From assembly GCA_026708085.1 (NCBI GenBank), contig JAPOVP010000048.1, positions 1 through 58,604 on the forward strand: a stretch of 58,604 nucleotides of DNA, given 5' to 3'. Position numbers and translations under genes: made by a program. How positions within the stretch are numbered: the stretch's first letter is position 1; every line of letters begins with the position of its first letter. Below the pieces are notes generated by a model. The model searched no databases, was not told where the DNA came from, and saw only the letters and a list, made by a program, of their open reading frames with translations. This document shows, one piece after another, positions 37,240 to 46,719 of the stretch. This DNA is from Caldilineaceae bacterium. GTDB lineage: Bacteria; Chloroflexota; Anaerolineae; Caldilineales; Caldilineaceae.

Positions 37240-37244
37240 ATCTC

Positions 37245-38483
37245 TTAGCCCTGGCTTGACAGTTTCGAACGGTAGTGGTCGCCGACTTTCTTGATCGCCG
37301 TGCTGAAATCGTCTACATCCTTGTCGGTGTAGGAGGGGCTCATCGGCATCACCACCGCTGTCTCCAGGAAACTCTCCCCGCCCGGCAGCGACATCGAGCC
37401 ATAGTCCATGGCCGCGGCCCTCTCGCCGGCATAGGAGAAATCAGCCGTCCCATAAGCGCGCTGCTGCGCCATCACCGGGTACTTGTAGACCGGATACACC
37501 ATGTAGGGCGAGTTGGCTGGCACGCCCTCCGCCTGCAGCGCCTCCGCAAACTGTTCCGCCGTCGCCCCCATTACCGCCGCGTCCACATGGAATCCGTAGA
37601 CCCAGTAGGAATGCGTCGCCTCTGGCAGGACCGGCTGCAACGAGAGACCCGCCTCGCCGTCGACTACCTCGTTCAAATGGTTGGCGACCCACTGCTTGCG
37701 CCGCACCGCGTCCGTCACCTTTTTGAGTTGGGCAACCCCAACTGCGCCCTGAAGGTCGGTCATGCGATAGTTTGGCGCAAGATAGTAATGCTCATAAATC
37801 GGATGGCGGGGATTGCCCTTGTCCGCAAACCATTTCAGCCGTTCAGCTAAATCGTCCCGGTTGCTGATGACCATCCCCCCATCGCCCGTCGTCATGTGCT
37901 TGCCGCCAAAACTGTAGCAGCCAAAATCGCCCCACGTGCCGACCGGCCGCCCCCCATATTCGGCCAGCTGAGCCTGCGCGCAGTCCTCGATCAAATAGAG
38001 GTTATACTTGCGCGCCAGTTCAACATAGGCCTCCATCGGAGCAGGATTACCAAAGAGATGAACGACGATAATCGCTTTGGTGCGTTCCGTGATCTTGGCT
38101 TCGACATCCGCAATGTCGAGGTTGCCCGTCCGCGGATCGATATCCGCGAAGACCGGCACCGCGTTCTGGTACAGGATGCCAATAATCGTGCCCATATCCG
38201 TGATGCTTGTTGTAATAATCTCATCGCCCGGACTGGGGTCAATTGTGCCCACCGCCGTATGCACCGCCGCCGTCCCCGACGTAACCGCCTGCGCATACTT
38301 GACGCCGTTCATCTCCGCGAAGTCCCGCTCAAACTGGTCGACCTTGGTGCCGCTCAGCCGGTTCAGCTTCCCGGAGCGGATCACCTCGATCAATTCGTTT
38401 ATCTCCTCTTCGCCCATGTCCCACTGGGGGCCAAACGATCCGCTCCGTACAGGCGGCGAGTCGCGTTCGATTGCAATGGCCAT
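37245..38483 (-). CDS. DegT/DnrJ/EryC1-type PLP aminotransferase 2
   Basis: 412 residues from the ATG at 38483, which follows AAGGAG; a longer reading to 38534 has no site. Asp167 in LYLIEDCAQAQ and Lys195 in GCYSFGGKHMTTGDGGM are the PLP-binding residues. Close in plan to the enzyme at 18264-19556. Its neighbours are amidohydrolases on both sides, so its amino product or substrate probably feeds them. Confidence 0.9.
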   Translation of the reverse strand: MAIAIERDSPPVRSGSFGPQWDMGEEEINELIEVIRSGKLNRLSGTKVDQFERDFAEMNGVKYAQAVTSGTAAVHTAVGTIDPSPGDEIITTSITDMGTIIGILYQNAVPVFADIDPRTGNLDIADVEAKITERTKAIIVVHLFGNPAPMEAYVELARKYNLYLIEDCAQAQLAEYGGRPVGTWGDFGCYSFGGKHMTTGDGGMVISNRDDLAERLKWFADKGNPRHPIYEHYYLAPNYRMTDLQGAVGVAQLKKVTDAVRRKQWVANHLNEVVDGEAGLSLQPVLPEATHSYWVYGFHVDAAVMGATAEQFAEALQAEGVPANSPYMVYPVYKYPVMAQQRAYGTADFSYAGERAAAMDYGSMSLPGGESFLETAVVMPMSPSYTDKDVDDFSTAIKKVGDHYRSKLSSQG

Positions 38484-38591
38484 GTCAGAAATCTCCTTGT
38501 AAAGTTTCGGCCGCGTTATCCTGACCGTCTCCAAACTGCGCGAACCGTTACGGCGAATGGTGGTTACAATGCGCGCTTGCCGCGAGCTGTG

Positions 38592-40112
38592 TCAGTCCAG
38601 CCGGAAGATGCGCCTGGCGTTTTCACGGAATATCAGGTCAGCCTCTCGCTGGGTCTGTATCGCATCGGCATAGGCCCCGTACTCAAACCACGGCGTGAAT
38701 AGCGGCTGGTCCGTACCGAACAAGATCCGCTCCGGCCCCAGAATATCCATCGACCGGCGGATTACGCCCGCATTGATGCCGCTGCTGCAGAACTCAAAGT
38801 AAACGTTCGGCAAATCTACGACCTGACGCGCCCCCTCCGCATCATCACCATGCGCCTTGATGATCACCAGGTCCGGATTGCGTTCCGCCGCCGACCGCAC
38901 ACCTGGATAAGGTGAACCCCCTTCATCCATGTGAATCTTGGTAGGCCGGCCAAACTTCGCGATTTCGTCCAGCAGGTCCTGCATCCGCTTGGTCGCCATG
39001 TTGCCGCCAAAGGGGCAATAAAGCTTTACCCCCACGAATCTGGGATCCTGAAAATAGCGCTCCATCTGCGCAACCGAACCGGCCAGATCGCGCGGATCTA
39101 TTGCGATGTAGCCGCGCAGGTTGGGGTAACGATCGAGAAAGGCCTGCGTGTCCGCGTTGCCTTCGCACATGTCATAGTTGATCGCGTTATAGGAGGACAC
39201 AAATGTGTACTGAATATTGCACCGCTCGGTCATCTCAGGAACGTTCGTCTCAAAACGTGTGTTGAACGGCTCAGCGCAATGGAAGCCGGACACATGGGCG
39301 TGGATGTCGATGATCGGCTCATCCGGCAGGTCCGCCTCGGCCTTGATCAGCAGCGGCTCGACCGACAGCTCCTCGATGTCCATGTCGAGCAGCCGCAGGG
39401 CGTTGCCCCCAAGTATCGCCTGCTTCTGCTCCTCCGAAATCTTCGCCATGAAGATCTGGTTGCGCAGTGAACGTATCGAATACTTGGGCGAGTTGCTGCC
39501 ATAGAGCAGCCTGTCGCCGATACCCGACTCGACCATCACCTCAATGCCGTCCGCCAGACACAACCAGCGAATCGCGGCAAACACATTCGAGTAAACCTGC
39601 ATGACAGTGATCAACTCACCCATATGCGCATAGCTGACCTCGTTCATGACCACCTGTACGTCATATCGGTGGCAGACCTCCGCCACCTTCCGGATCCAGC
39701 TCAACGCCTGATCCGAACCTTTGAAATCAACGATGATCGGCAGCCCGGCCTCCCCCACCGCCTCCACCATATGCTCGAAAACCAGAGTCTCGGGGCTCCA
39801 ATTCTGCGGCCCCGGCGCGAAACGGATCGCCACGCAGCCACCGTCCACACAGGCCTTCAGATCGTCCCGCCAGTTCAGAAAGTACCGGGGATCGAGCGTG
39901 CCCACGGCCAGGAGGCGAGGATGCTGGGCGGTGATTTCGAGAGTCTCGGCCACCGCCTCCGGGTTGATCTGGTTGACCAGGCCGCGTCGTGATGTAGTCA
40001 AGGTCAACGTCGTGTCGTGCTCCTCTGTCTGACGAAGCAGCGCCTCCAGCGTTGTATCCGGTTCAGGGATAGGATTGACACTGAATTCAGAAATAACATC
40101 GATGGCGTACAT
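38592..40112 (-). CDS. Fused double amidohydrolase-2 protein, first half degenerate
   Basis: 506 residues; ATG after AAAGGA. Two amidohydrolase-2 barrels in one chain. The second half (residues about 264-506) is complete: IIDIHAHVSGFH (His271, His273), RPTKIHMDEGG, LVIIKAHGDD, ILFGTDQPL and the end ENARRIFRLD. The first half ends in the matching GGNALRLLDMD but lacks ligands: YAIDVISEF in place of DxHxH, LPIIVDFKG, VVMNEVS and LLYGSNSPK. So an inactive barrel is joined to an active one. This mirrors the separate inactive/active pair at 35733-37239. Confidence 0.82.
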   Translation of the reverse strand: MYAIDVISEFSVNPIPEPDTTLEALLRQTEEHDTTLTLTTSRRGLVNQINPEAVAETLEITAQHPRLLAVGTLDPRYFLNWRDDLKACVDGGCVAIRFAPGPQNWSPETLVFEHMVEAVGEAGLPIIVDFKGSDQALSWIRKVAEVCHRYDVQVVMNEVSYAHMGELITVMQVYSNVFAAIRWLCLADGIEVMVESGIGDRLLYGSNSPKYSIRSLRNQIFMAKISEEQKQAILGGNALRLLDMDIEELSVEPLLIKAEADLPDEPIIDIHAHVSGFHCAEPFNTRFETNVPEMTERCNIQYTFVSSYNAINYDMCEGNADTQAFLDRYPNLRGYIAIDPRDLAGSVAQMERYFQDPRFVGVKLYCPFGGNMATKRMQDLLDEIAKFGRPTKIHMDEGGSPYPGVRSAAERNPDLVIIKAHGDDAEGARQVVDLPNVYFEFCSSGINAGVIRRSMDILGPERILFGTDQPLFTPWFEYGAYADAIQTQREADLIFRENARRIFRLD

Positions 40113-40207
40113 GGTTGGTCCTTTCGACCGTTTGGGATTGTGGCTTGCTAACCGAGTTCCATGCCCTTCCAGGGCGCATGCCTTCGGAGAGAACGGTATT
40201 CGTATTC

Positions 40208-41536
40208 TTACTGCCTGCTCTGTTCAATCGCCTTTTCAAATGCCACTAAGAGTCCGTCGATATGTTCGTCTTCCATCGGCAAGGAGAGCGCATTCATCGA
40301 AAGCCCCTGGCTCAGGAAGTATCCTTGGTTGAGAAGCGACAGAAAAACGCGGTGCGCCAAAGCGCCGTCGTTGCCGGCCAGACTTCGGTAATCCACCAGC
40401 GGCTCACCGGTAAAGTAGACGCTGAATAGAGAGCCAAGTACGACTGACTGCAGGGGCGTGTCTATACGTGCGCTGAGGTCTTCGAAGCCCGCTCGCAGTC
40501 GTTCACCCAATCTGTTCAGATGGCTGAACGCGCTCGGTGTCATCTGCTCTAAAGTTGCAAGCCCAGCCGCCATCACCACAGCATGGGCGCTGAACGTGCC
40601 GCTCTGGAAGAACCCGGTAGGATCGCCGCTGCTGTCGAACAGGTTCATGATGTCGGCGCGGCCGCCAAATGCGCCGACAGGGAATCCGCCCCCAACCATC
40701 TTGCCGAACGTCGTCAGATCCGGGCTAATGCCATAGTACGCCTGGGCGCCGCCGCGAGCCACGCGAAATGCGACCACTTCGTCGAGGACAAGCAACACGT
40801 CGTTCTCCTCGGTCACTCGGCGTACAGCCTGTACGTACTCCTTGCGCACCGGCAGGATACCTGTCTTGGGGTCGAGAATCACACAGGCCAGTTCATCGCG
40901 GTGGCGGCGAACCAGCCGCTCCAACGCCTCCTCATTGTTGAAGGGCAAGACGATCACCTCCGAGGGGGCATTCGGAGACATGCCGCCTGCCGTCGGCACC
41001 GAATGTGGTTCGTCGGCAGGGCCCGCTTTGTCTACCGGCGGCGCCACGCTTACCTCCACCAGGTCATGGCTGCCGTGATACCCGCCCTCCAACTTGGCAA
41101 TCTTCGGACGGCCGCTGAACCCTCGCGCCAGCCGGATAGCGTGCAAGGATGCCTCCGTTCCGGAGTTGCAAAAGCGGACCTTTTCCAGCGACGCCACCCG
41201 GCTGCACATCTCCTCCGCCAGCGCCCCTTCTGCCCCCGTCGGCGCGCCCAGCGCGATGCCCCTCGTGAGCTGTGCCTCGACCGCCGCATGTACCGCGGCG
41301 TTGTTGTGGCCTAGAATCTGCCCGGTATGATGGTTGGCAAAATCAACCCGCCGCCGTTCGTCAATGTCAAAGAGATAGCAGCCCTCGCCCCGCTGCATGG
41401 TGATGGGATAGGGCGCGTAAAAGTACGCCCCCTTCGCCCCGCCCGGCATCGACTTGCGGTCCCTTTCGAACTGCTCTCGCGAGCTCGGAGTTTCCGAGGC
41501 GTAGGTTGTCTCTACGGCATTCGCAGTCTCACCCAT
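40208..41536 (-). CDS. Class III aminotransferase, glutamate-1-semialdehyde aminomutase-like
   Basis: 442 residues; ATG after GAGGAA. The fold and cofactor sites are those of the HemL group: RFCNSGTEAS for phosphate binding, LLVLDEVVAF (Asp252-Glu253) and TTFGKMVGGGFPVGA with Lys279. No haem genes lie nearby, and the helix after DEV differs from HemL (AFRVARGG for MTGFR). It is therefore more likely a catabolic or sugar-related aminotransferase or mutase than the haem enzyme. Confidence 0.85.
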   Translation of the reverse strand: MGETANAVETTYASETPSSREQFERDRKSMPGGAKGAYFYAPYPITMQRGEGCYLFDIDERRRVDFANHHTGQILGHNNAAVHAAVEAQLTRGIALGAPTGAEGALAEEMCSRVASLEKVRFCNSGTEASLHAIRLARGFSGRPKIAKLEGGYHGSHDLVEVSVAPPVDKAGPADEPHSVPTAGGMSPNAPSEVIVLPFNNEEALERLVRRHRDELACVILDPKTGILPVRKEYVQAVRRVTEENDVLLVLDEVVAFRVARGGAQAYYGISPDLTTFGKMVGGGFPVGAFGGRADIMNLFDSSGDPTGFFQSGTFSAHAVVMAAGLATLEQMTPSAFSHLNRLGERLRAGFEDLSARIDTPLQSVVLGSLFSVYFTGEPLVDYRSLAGNDGALAHRVFLSLLNQGYFLSQGLSMNALSLPMEDEHIDGLLVAFEKAIEQSRQ

Positions 41537-41637
41537 TGTCCGTTCCTCGCAGTTGTACCAAAGTTCCTATAGCAATTCTATGACTAAGTCGTGCTAAAGG
41601 ACAGGTTCCAAAATCCACCTTGACATTTTGACAGGGA

Positions 41638-43107
41638 CTACTCGACCCAATAGCTGTAAATCTCTGCATTCGTCACACTGACGCGCAGTCGGACCGGCCC
41701 GTTGGCGCGATCAGGCATCCGGCCATTCTCACCCCAGACAACCGCTTGCCGTACACTGTCTTCATTCAAACTGGTCGCGTCCTCCGCACCGTAACCGGGC
41801 ACAGGCCGGCCGTCGACATCCAGCAGCTCAACAGTGACCGCGCCATCGTCCGCCACCGCGTTGACACAGAGCCGCTCCCCTTCCCACGTGAAAGGCTCGG
41901 TCACCAACGATCCGCCCTCTTCGCCGGCGCCCAGCGAGACAAACCCGTCCCGCCGCAACACGGCCAGACAGATGGCCGCGTAGTCCGGGTCCCATTTATG
42001 TGGAGGGCGCCGGAACTTGACGCCCGTGTAGTAGAACCAGAGCTCGTCATCGCGGCGCACTGGCGAGGAAGGCCCCAGCATCTGTAGCGTGTCGTAAGCG
42101 CCTCCCCCCAAAGGAGATGAGTCGATGAACGGCTGGCGTTCGCCCTGCCGCTCCCACGTATACATATCCCGGCTGCTGGCCAGCTGCACATGATGGAACC
42201 CGTCGTGGTTACGGCCGTCAACGGAACGTCCAACGTGGTGGAACATGGAGGCAAACCCGATATACCGGCTCTCGTAGCGGGAAATGCTGAAATTATAGAC
42301 GTCCACCCCGTGCTCTTCCGGGTGGTTGACCACCGTCTGTTGCAGCGCGGGATTGGCGAGCCGCCGCGCGATCACCTCTCGCGCCAGCTCCTGGTCCTCG
42401 TCATCCGCCTGAAAGACCAGCTCCGGTTCGCTCCACTCGTCGAAGTCCTGGCTGGTGGTTACGGCATGAGAGCGCCCCCACTTTCCCCGCACTTTGACCG
42501 TAGCGATGTACCGGTGGTCTGCGGCATCAAAGCTGAAATTCGGTTCATCGCCGGACAGGATGGCGGGCGCGTCATGCTTCTTCCATACGATCCCGTCCGC
42601 AGATACGCCAAAGACGATCGAGAGATCGGGCTCCATGATGAAGCTGATCGCTTTGAAGCGGCGGTTCGGGTCCGGATCGCTGGCGTCGTAGATCACACCC
42701 AACACCTCTGAGGTGCGCGTCTCGTCCAATGGGATGGCGACATGGTTGTTGTCACGCGAGCCCTCGTACTCCAGTTGGCCTATCGATGGCTGGTACCAGT
42801 GAAGCCCGTCCCGACTTTCGTGGTAGGAAGAGCGTCCTTGGTTCCAGTCCAACTTTGCCCCGATAGTCCAGAATTTCCACACTTCCGCCTCGGCATCCCA
42901 TACCGGCGCCGTCCGCGTCTGCGGCCGGTAGACGGGAGCGCCGTCAGAACCAACAACCACCATGTTTGGGTCCGAACGGATGACGGCACCCTTCTTATTG
43001 GGCTGGTGCAGAGTCCTTTCCAGTCCTTCGATTCGGGCAATGTCCGCGTCGTCGAAAAATAGCTGCCTCTCCATACGTGCAAAAATGCGACTGGAATCTG
43101 ATGCCAT
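41638..43107 (-). CDS. GH32/43-like five-bladed propeller protein A
   Basis: 489 residues; start 9 bp after the stop of its paralogue, with GGGGGG between. It opens RQLFFDDADIARIEGLERTLHQPNKKGAVI and has blade motifs of the GH32/43/68 group: RTAPVWDAEAEVWKFWTIG, YHESRDGLHW, VSADGIVWKKHD, QLASSRDMYTW and DELWFYYTGVKF. A C-terminal jelly-roll part (YGAEDATSLNEDSVRQAV...LRVSVTNAEIYSYWVE) is like that of GH32. Probably a sugar hydrolase without a signal peptide. Confidence 0.78.
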   Translation of the reverse strand: MASDSSRIFARMERQLFFDDADIARIEGLERTLHQPNKKGAVIRSDPNMVVVGSDGAPVYRPQTRTAPVWDAEAEVWKFWTIGAKLDWNQGRSSYHESRDGLHWYQPSIGQLEYEGSRDNNHVAIPLDETRTSEVLGVIYDASDPDPNRRFKAISFIMEPDLSIVFGVSADGIVWKKHDAPAILSGDEPNFSFDAADHRYIATVKVRGKWGRSHAVTTSQDFDEWSEPELVFQADDEDQELAREVIARRLANPALQQTVVNHPEEHGVDVYNFSISRYESRYIGFASMFHHVGRSVDGRNHDGFHHVQLASSRDMYTWERQGERQPFIDSSPLGGGAYDTLQMLGPSSPVRRDDELWFYYTGVKFRRPPHKWDPDYAAICLAVLRRDGFVSLGAGEEGGSLVTEPFTWEGERLCVNAVADDGAVTVELLDVDGRPVPGYGAEDATSLNEDSVRQAVVWGENGRMPDRANGPVRLRVSVTNAEIYSYWVE

Positions 43108-43116
43108 TTCGCCCCC

Positions 43117-44568
43117 CTATTCGAACCAGTAGCTGTAAAGATGTGCGTCCCGTAACCAAATGCGCAGTTGCACCGGGCTCTCAGCCCCAACCGGCATGAC
43201 TGCCTTCTTGTCCCAGTGGACGGGCTGGCGTACGCCGTCCTCAGTGAGGGATAAGGAGTGATCCCGCCCATATCCGGCCAATGCCTGACCTTCTGAACTG
43301 ATAAGCTCGCACACGATTTCGCCGTTGTCGGCCTCGGCATTCAGAAAGAGCCGCTCCCCCTCCCAGCGAAAGGGCGCAGTCGTGACAACGCCGCCGTCTG
43401 CATCGGCATCCAGCGAAACAAAGCCGTCTCGCCGCATGGTAGCCAGGCAGATGGCCGCCCGCTCAGGGCTGACCTTAGGCGGGCGCCAGCGGTGCCGAAT
43501 GCCGGAATAGTAGAACCAGAGTTGGTCGCCCCTCACAACCGGAAAGGACGGTCCCAGAATCTGCATCGTATCGTAAGCGCCGCTCCCAAGAGGAGACGGC
43601 CCAATAAAGGGCGCCCGCTCTCCCATACGCTGCCACCTGCGCATGTCACGACTGCTCGCCATCTGCACGTGGTGAAAGCCGTCGTGGTTGCGGTCATTCC
43701 ACGCCCGCCCCGTATGGTAGAACATGGAAGCAAAGCCGATGTATCGACTCTCGTAGCGTGAGATGGCGAAGTTGTAGACGTCAACCCCGTGCTCTTCCGG
43801 GTGGTTGAACACAGGCTGCTGAAGCATCGGATCGGCCAACCGGTCGGCGATTATCCGCCGCGCCTGCTCCTGGTCCTCCTCGTCCGCATGAAATACAAGC
43901 TCCGGTTCGCTCCAACTCTCGAAATCTTCGCTGACGGTCAGTGCATGGGACCGGCCGAACGGACCGGGTACCTTCACAGTGGCGATGAAGAGACGTCTGC
44001 GTTCATCGAAACTGAAATTCGGCTCGTCCCCCGAGGCAATCGGCGGGATCTCCACCCGCGTCCAATGGATACCGTCCGGAGAAGTAGCGAACAGAATCGC
44101 CAGCTCCGGCGCCATCGTGAAGCTTATTGCCTTGTAACGCCGGCTTGGGTCCGGGTCGCCCTGATCGTAGACCGCCCCCAGGATCTCTGCCGTGCATCCG
44201 TCACCCATCGGAATGTAGACGAGGTTGTTCTCGCGCGTTCCCAGGTACTCCGCCTCCCTCAGAATCGGTTGATACCAGTGAAGGCCGTCGCGGCTCTCGT
44301 GATAACCAGACAATCCTGCTATGCCGTGCAACGCCTCCGGCGTAATGCAGATAGTCCACAGCTTCCACAACCGCGCCTCCGGATCCCACACCGGAGCACA
44401 CCGGATCTCCGGGTTTCCGCCAAGCGCAGGCTCGCGCCGGATAACCGCGCCCCGCTTCTGCGGCTGATGGAACACGCGGCGCAGCCCGTCCATGCCCGCG
44501 ATATCGTCGTCATCCAGAAAGAGCTGCCGTTCTCCCGCTGGAAACTGCCTGCATTTGTCGCCGATCAT
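43117..44568 (-). CDS. GH32/43-like five-bladed propeller protein B
   Basis: 483 residues; ATG just after TTGAGG. A close paralogue of the gene that follows it: RQLFLDDDDIAGMDGLRRVFHQPQKRGAVI, CAPVWDPEARLWKLWTI, YHESRDGLHW, QMASSRDMRRW, DQLWFYYSGI, ending LYSYWFE. Both open with an acidic DDxDIA block near residue 20. Tandem duplication just downstream of the permeases suggests both act on the imported substrate. Confidence 0.78.
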   Translation of the reverse strand: MIGDKCRQFPAGERQLFLDDDDIAGMDGLRRVFHQPQKRGAVIRREPALGGNPEIRCAPVWDPEARLWKLWTICITPEALHGIAGLSGYHESRDGLHWYQPILREAEYLGTRENNLVYIPMGDGCTAEILGAVYDQGDPDPSRRYKAISFTMAPELAILFATSPDGIHWTRVEIPPIASGDEPNFSFDERRRLFIATVKVPGPFGRSHALTVSEDFESWSEPELVFHADEEDQEQARRIIADRLADPMLQQPVFNHPEEHGVDVYNFAISRYESRYIGFASMFYHTGRAWNDRNHDGFHHVQMASSRDMRRWQRMGERAPFIGPSPLGSGAYDTMQILGPSFPVVRGDQLWFYYSGIRHRWRPPKVSPERAAICLATMRRDGFVSLDADADGGVVTTAPFRWEGERLFLNAEADNGEIVCELISSEGQALAGYGRDHSLSLTEDGVRQPVHWDKKAVMPVGAESPVQLRIWLRDAHLYSYWFE

Positions 44569-44664
44569 CGCCTCAAATCCATGCGGGATTAAGACACGTT
44601 GTAAAAGGGAGGAATGGTCTGATAGGGGAATCCATCGAATGGGCAGACCTGGTCCGCTGTGGGG

Positions 44665-45558
44665 TTAGTCCAGATGCTGGCGCGGGTCGAAAGCATCGCG
44701 TAAGGCGTCGCCGAAAAAGTTCATCGACAAGACCGCGAAAGCAATCGCAGTCGCCGAAGGAAGCCAGCGCCAGGGCATGTTCTCCAATATTGGGAGTTGC
44801 AGAGCGGTAGTCAAGGTCTGTCCCCAACTTGGCGTCGGCTGCTGTACGCCAAGGCCGAGAAAACTCAGACTCGACTCTGTCAGGATAGCGCCTGCCAGTC
44901 CCAGAGTGGCGGCCACCACCACCGGCCCGACAACGTTTGGCAGAATGTGACGAAAGATGATCCGCCGGGTCGGGACGCCGACCGCAACCGCAGCGATAAC
45001 GAAATCCTGGCTGCGCAGGCTGAGGAACTGGCCGCGTATTAGGCGCGTCATGCCAGGCCAGCCAAAGATGCCGATGATCACCATGATATTGAAGATGTTG
45101 GGGGGCAGCACCGAGGCCACCGTGATGATCAACAAAAAGGTGGGGAAACACATTATGATGTCGGTGAAACGCATGATGACGTTGTCGACGTGGCCGCCGG
45201 CATATCCCGAAATGCTGCCAAGAATGAGTGCAATCGAGGTATAGATACCCACTGCGACAAGCCCGACCGAGAGCGAGACGCGGGCGCCGAAGACCAGGCG
45301 GGCCCAAACGTCCCTGCCTATGGCGTCCGTCCCGAGGATGTGCTCGGCGCTGGGCGGCTTGTTCTTCATCTTCAGATCCATGGCCGCCGGGTCGATTCCG
45401 GCCAGCAGGGGCGCAAAGATCGCGGCGATCACCAGGAGCACCAGCATGACCAGGCCGACCATCCCCAGCTTGTGCCGGAACAGTCGGCGCCAGAATCGCT
45501 GCTGTACCGAGTCCCTCTGGGGCGCGTCCAGCGTATCAGTAAGTTCAGAAGCGGTCAT
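44665..45558 (-). CDS. ABC permease, DppC/OppC type (set 3)
   Basis: 297 residues; ATG after GGAGA. Marks: HKLGMVGLVMLVLLVIAAIFAPLLAG, EHILGTDAIGRDVWARLVFGARVSLSVG, the EAA loop (QDFVIAAVAVGVPTRRIIFRHILPN), LGLGVQQPTPSWGQ and GDALRDAFDPRQ. Forms the channel with the permease at 45667. No ATPase gene follows. Confidence 0.93.
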   Translation of the reverse strand: MTASELTDTLDAPQRDSVQQRFWRRLFRHKLGMVGLVMLVLLVIAAIFAPLLAGIDPAAMDLKMKNKPPSAEHILGTDAIGRDVWARLVFGARVSLSVGLVAVGIYTSIALILGSISGYAGGHVDNVIMRFTDIIMCFPTFLLIITVASVLPPNIFNIMVIIGIFGWPGMTRLIRGQFLSLRSQDFVIAAVAVGVPTRRIIFRHILPNVVGPVVVAATLGLAGAILTESSLSFLGLGVQQPTPSWGQTLTTALQLPILENMPWRWLPSATAIAFAVLSMNFFGDALRDAFDPRQHLD

Positions 45559-45666
45559 CGCCCGATCTCTCCGATCATGATCGCACTTCCCCAGGACAAT
45601 GACGACAGAAAATAAGGGATATCATGGGACTCTCAGCTAGTCCGCGCATCGCCGTCGGGCCTCATC

Positions 45667-46629
45667 TTACTCGTAGCGGATTCGAGGATCGGCAAACGCA
45701 TAAGTAATGTCGGCCAGCAAGTTGCTCAGCAGAACAACGAGCGCAACCATGAAGTTCACGCCCATGATGACCGGATAGTCGCGTGAGTAAATGGCAGTCA
45801 GGCTGTATGTTCCCATTCCTGGCCACGCAAATATGCTCTCAATGATGACAGTTCCGCCAATTAAGAAAGGGATGTCCAGGCTTACTATCGTTATCAGGGG
45901 GATGAGCGCATTGCGCAGGGCGTGTCCCAGGAGGACAGCCTTTTCTGCCAGCCCCTTGGCGCGTGCGACCGTAATGTAATCCTGGCGGATTACGTCAAGC
46001 AGGCTACTGCGCGAATAGCGCATGAAGCCTGCCATACTTCCTAGTCCCAGAACCAGCGCCGGCAGAAACATGTGGTGAATGCGCGTCAGAATCGACGCCT
46101 CTTCGCCGTAGTCTGTAATGCCGGAGGTAGGAAAGAGACTTATCTTCAATGAAAACAGAAAAATCGCTCCGATCGCAAAAACGAAGCCGGGTGTCGATAT
46201 CCAGATAAAGCCAAGAAGCGTGAGTGTCTGGTCTATCCAGGTGTACTGCTTTACCGCGGAAAGAATCCCAAGGACCGCGCCAAAAGCGATGCCAAACAAT
46301 AGCGAAGTCGCTGTGAGTTGAAGCGTTGCCGGCATCCTTTGCAGGATTTCGTCCCGCACCGGCGCCCCGGATATCAACGATTTCCCCATATTGCCCTTCC
46401 CCAATTCGCGCAACCAGATCAGGTAGCGTATATGGGGCGGCTTATTGAGGCCGTAGTTCTCGCGCATCGACTCCAACTGTTCAGGCGTGTAGTTGACTAT
46501 CGCTAGAGGTGGAATCAACGCGTCGACAAAGTCGCCCGGCATCAGCTCGGTGAATATGAAAGTCACCATGGTCAGTCCCAGGAGGATGGGTGCTGATATC
46601 GCCAGGCGGCGCAAAATGTAGGTTCGCAA
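45667..46629 (-). CDS. ABC permease, DppB/OppB type (set 3)
   Basis: 320 residues from a TTG start. Marks: TYILRRLAISAPILLGLTMVTFIFTELMPGDF, LGKGNMGKSLISGAPV, the EAA loop (QDYITVARAKGLAEKAVLLGHALRNAL) and the end DITYAFADPRIRYE. In the usual MxPGDP motif the Pro is replaced by Phe (MPGDF). It lies 90 bp after the SBP stop, with a stem-loop between. Confidence 0.93.
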   Translation of the reverse strand: MRTYILRRLAISAPILLGLTMVTFIFTELMPGDFVDALIPPLAIVNYTPEQLESMRENYGLNKPPHIRYLIWLRELGKGNMGKSLISGAPVRDEILQRMPATLQLTATSLLFGIAFGAVLGILSAVKQYTWIDQTLTLLGFIWISTPGFVFAIGAIFLFSLKISLFPTSGITDYGEEASILTRIHHMFLPALVLGLGSMAGFMRYSRSSLLDVIRQDYITVARAKGLAEKAVLLGHALRNALIPLITIVSLDIPFLIGGTVIIESIFAWPGMGTYSLTAIYSRDYPVIMGVNFMVALVVLLSNLLADITYAFADPRIRYE

Positions 46630-46669
46630 GGATATGATCTCACTACTGGAGGACAGAGAGGGAGGAGCA

Positions 46670-46691
46670 GAGAGGCGGGGAACTGCCTCTC
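46670..46691 (-). terminator. Stem-loop between SBP and permease (set 3)
   Basis: GAGAGGC and GCCTCTC form a perfect 7-bp stem with an 8-base loop, 28 bp after the SBP stop. No T-run. Same position as the stem-loops in the other two transporter sets. Confidence 0.45.
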
Positions 46692-46719
46692 AACTCTCCG
46701 TTTACTTTCCTCAAACGCA

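Noticed and set aside
40208..41536. Calling the class III aminotransferase hemL
   Set aside because: No haem genes nearby and the active-site helix differs; family likeness is not enough for the symbol.
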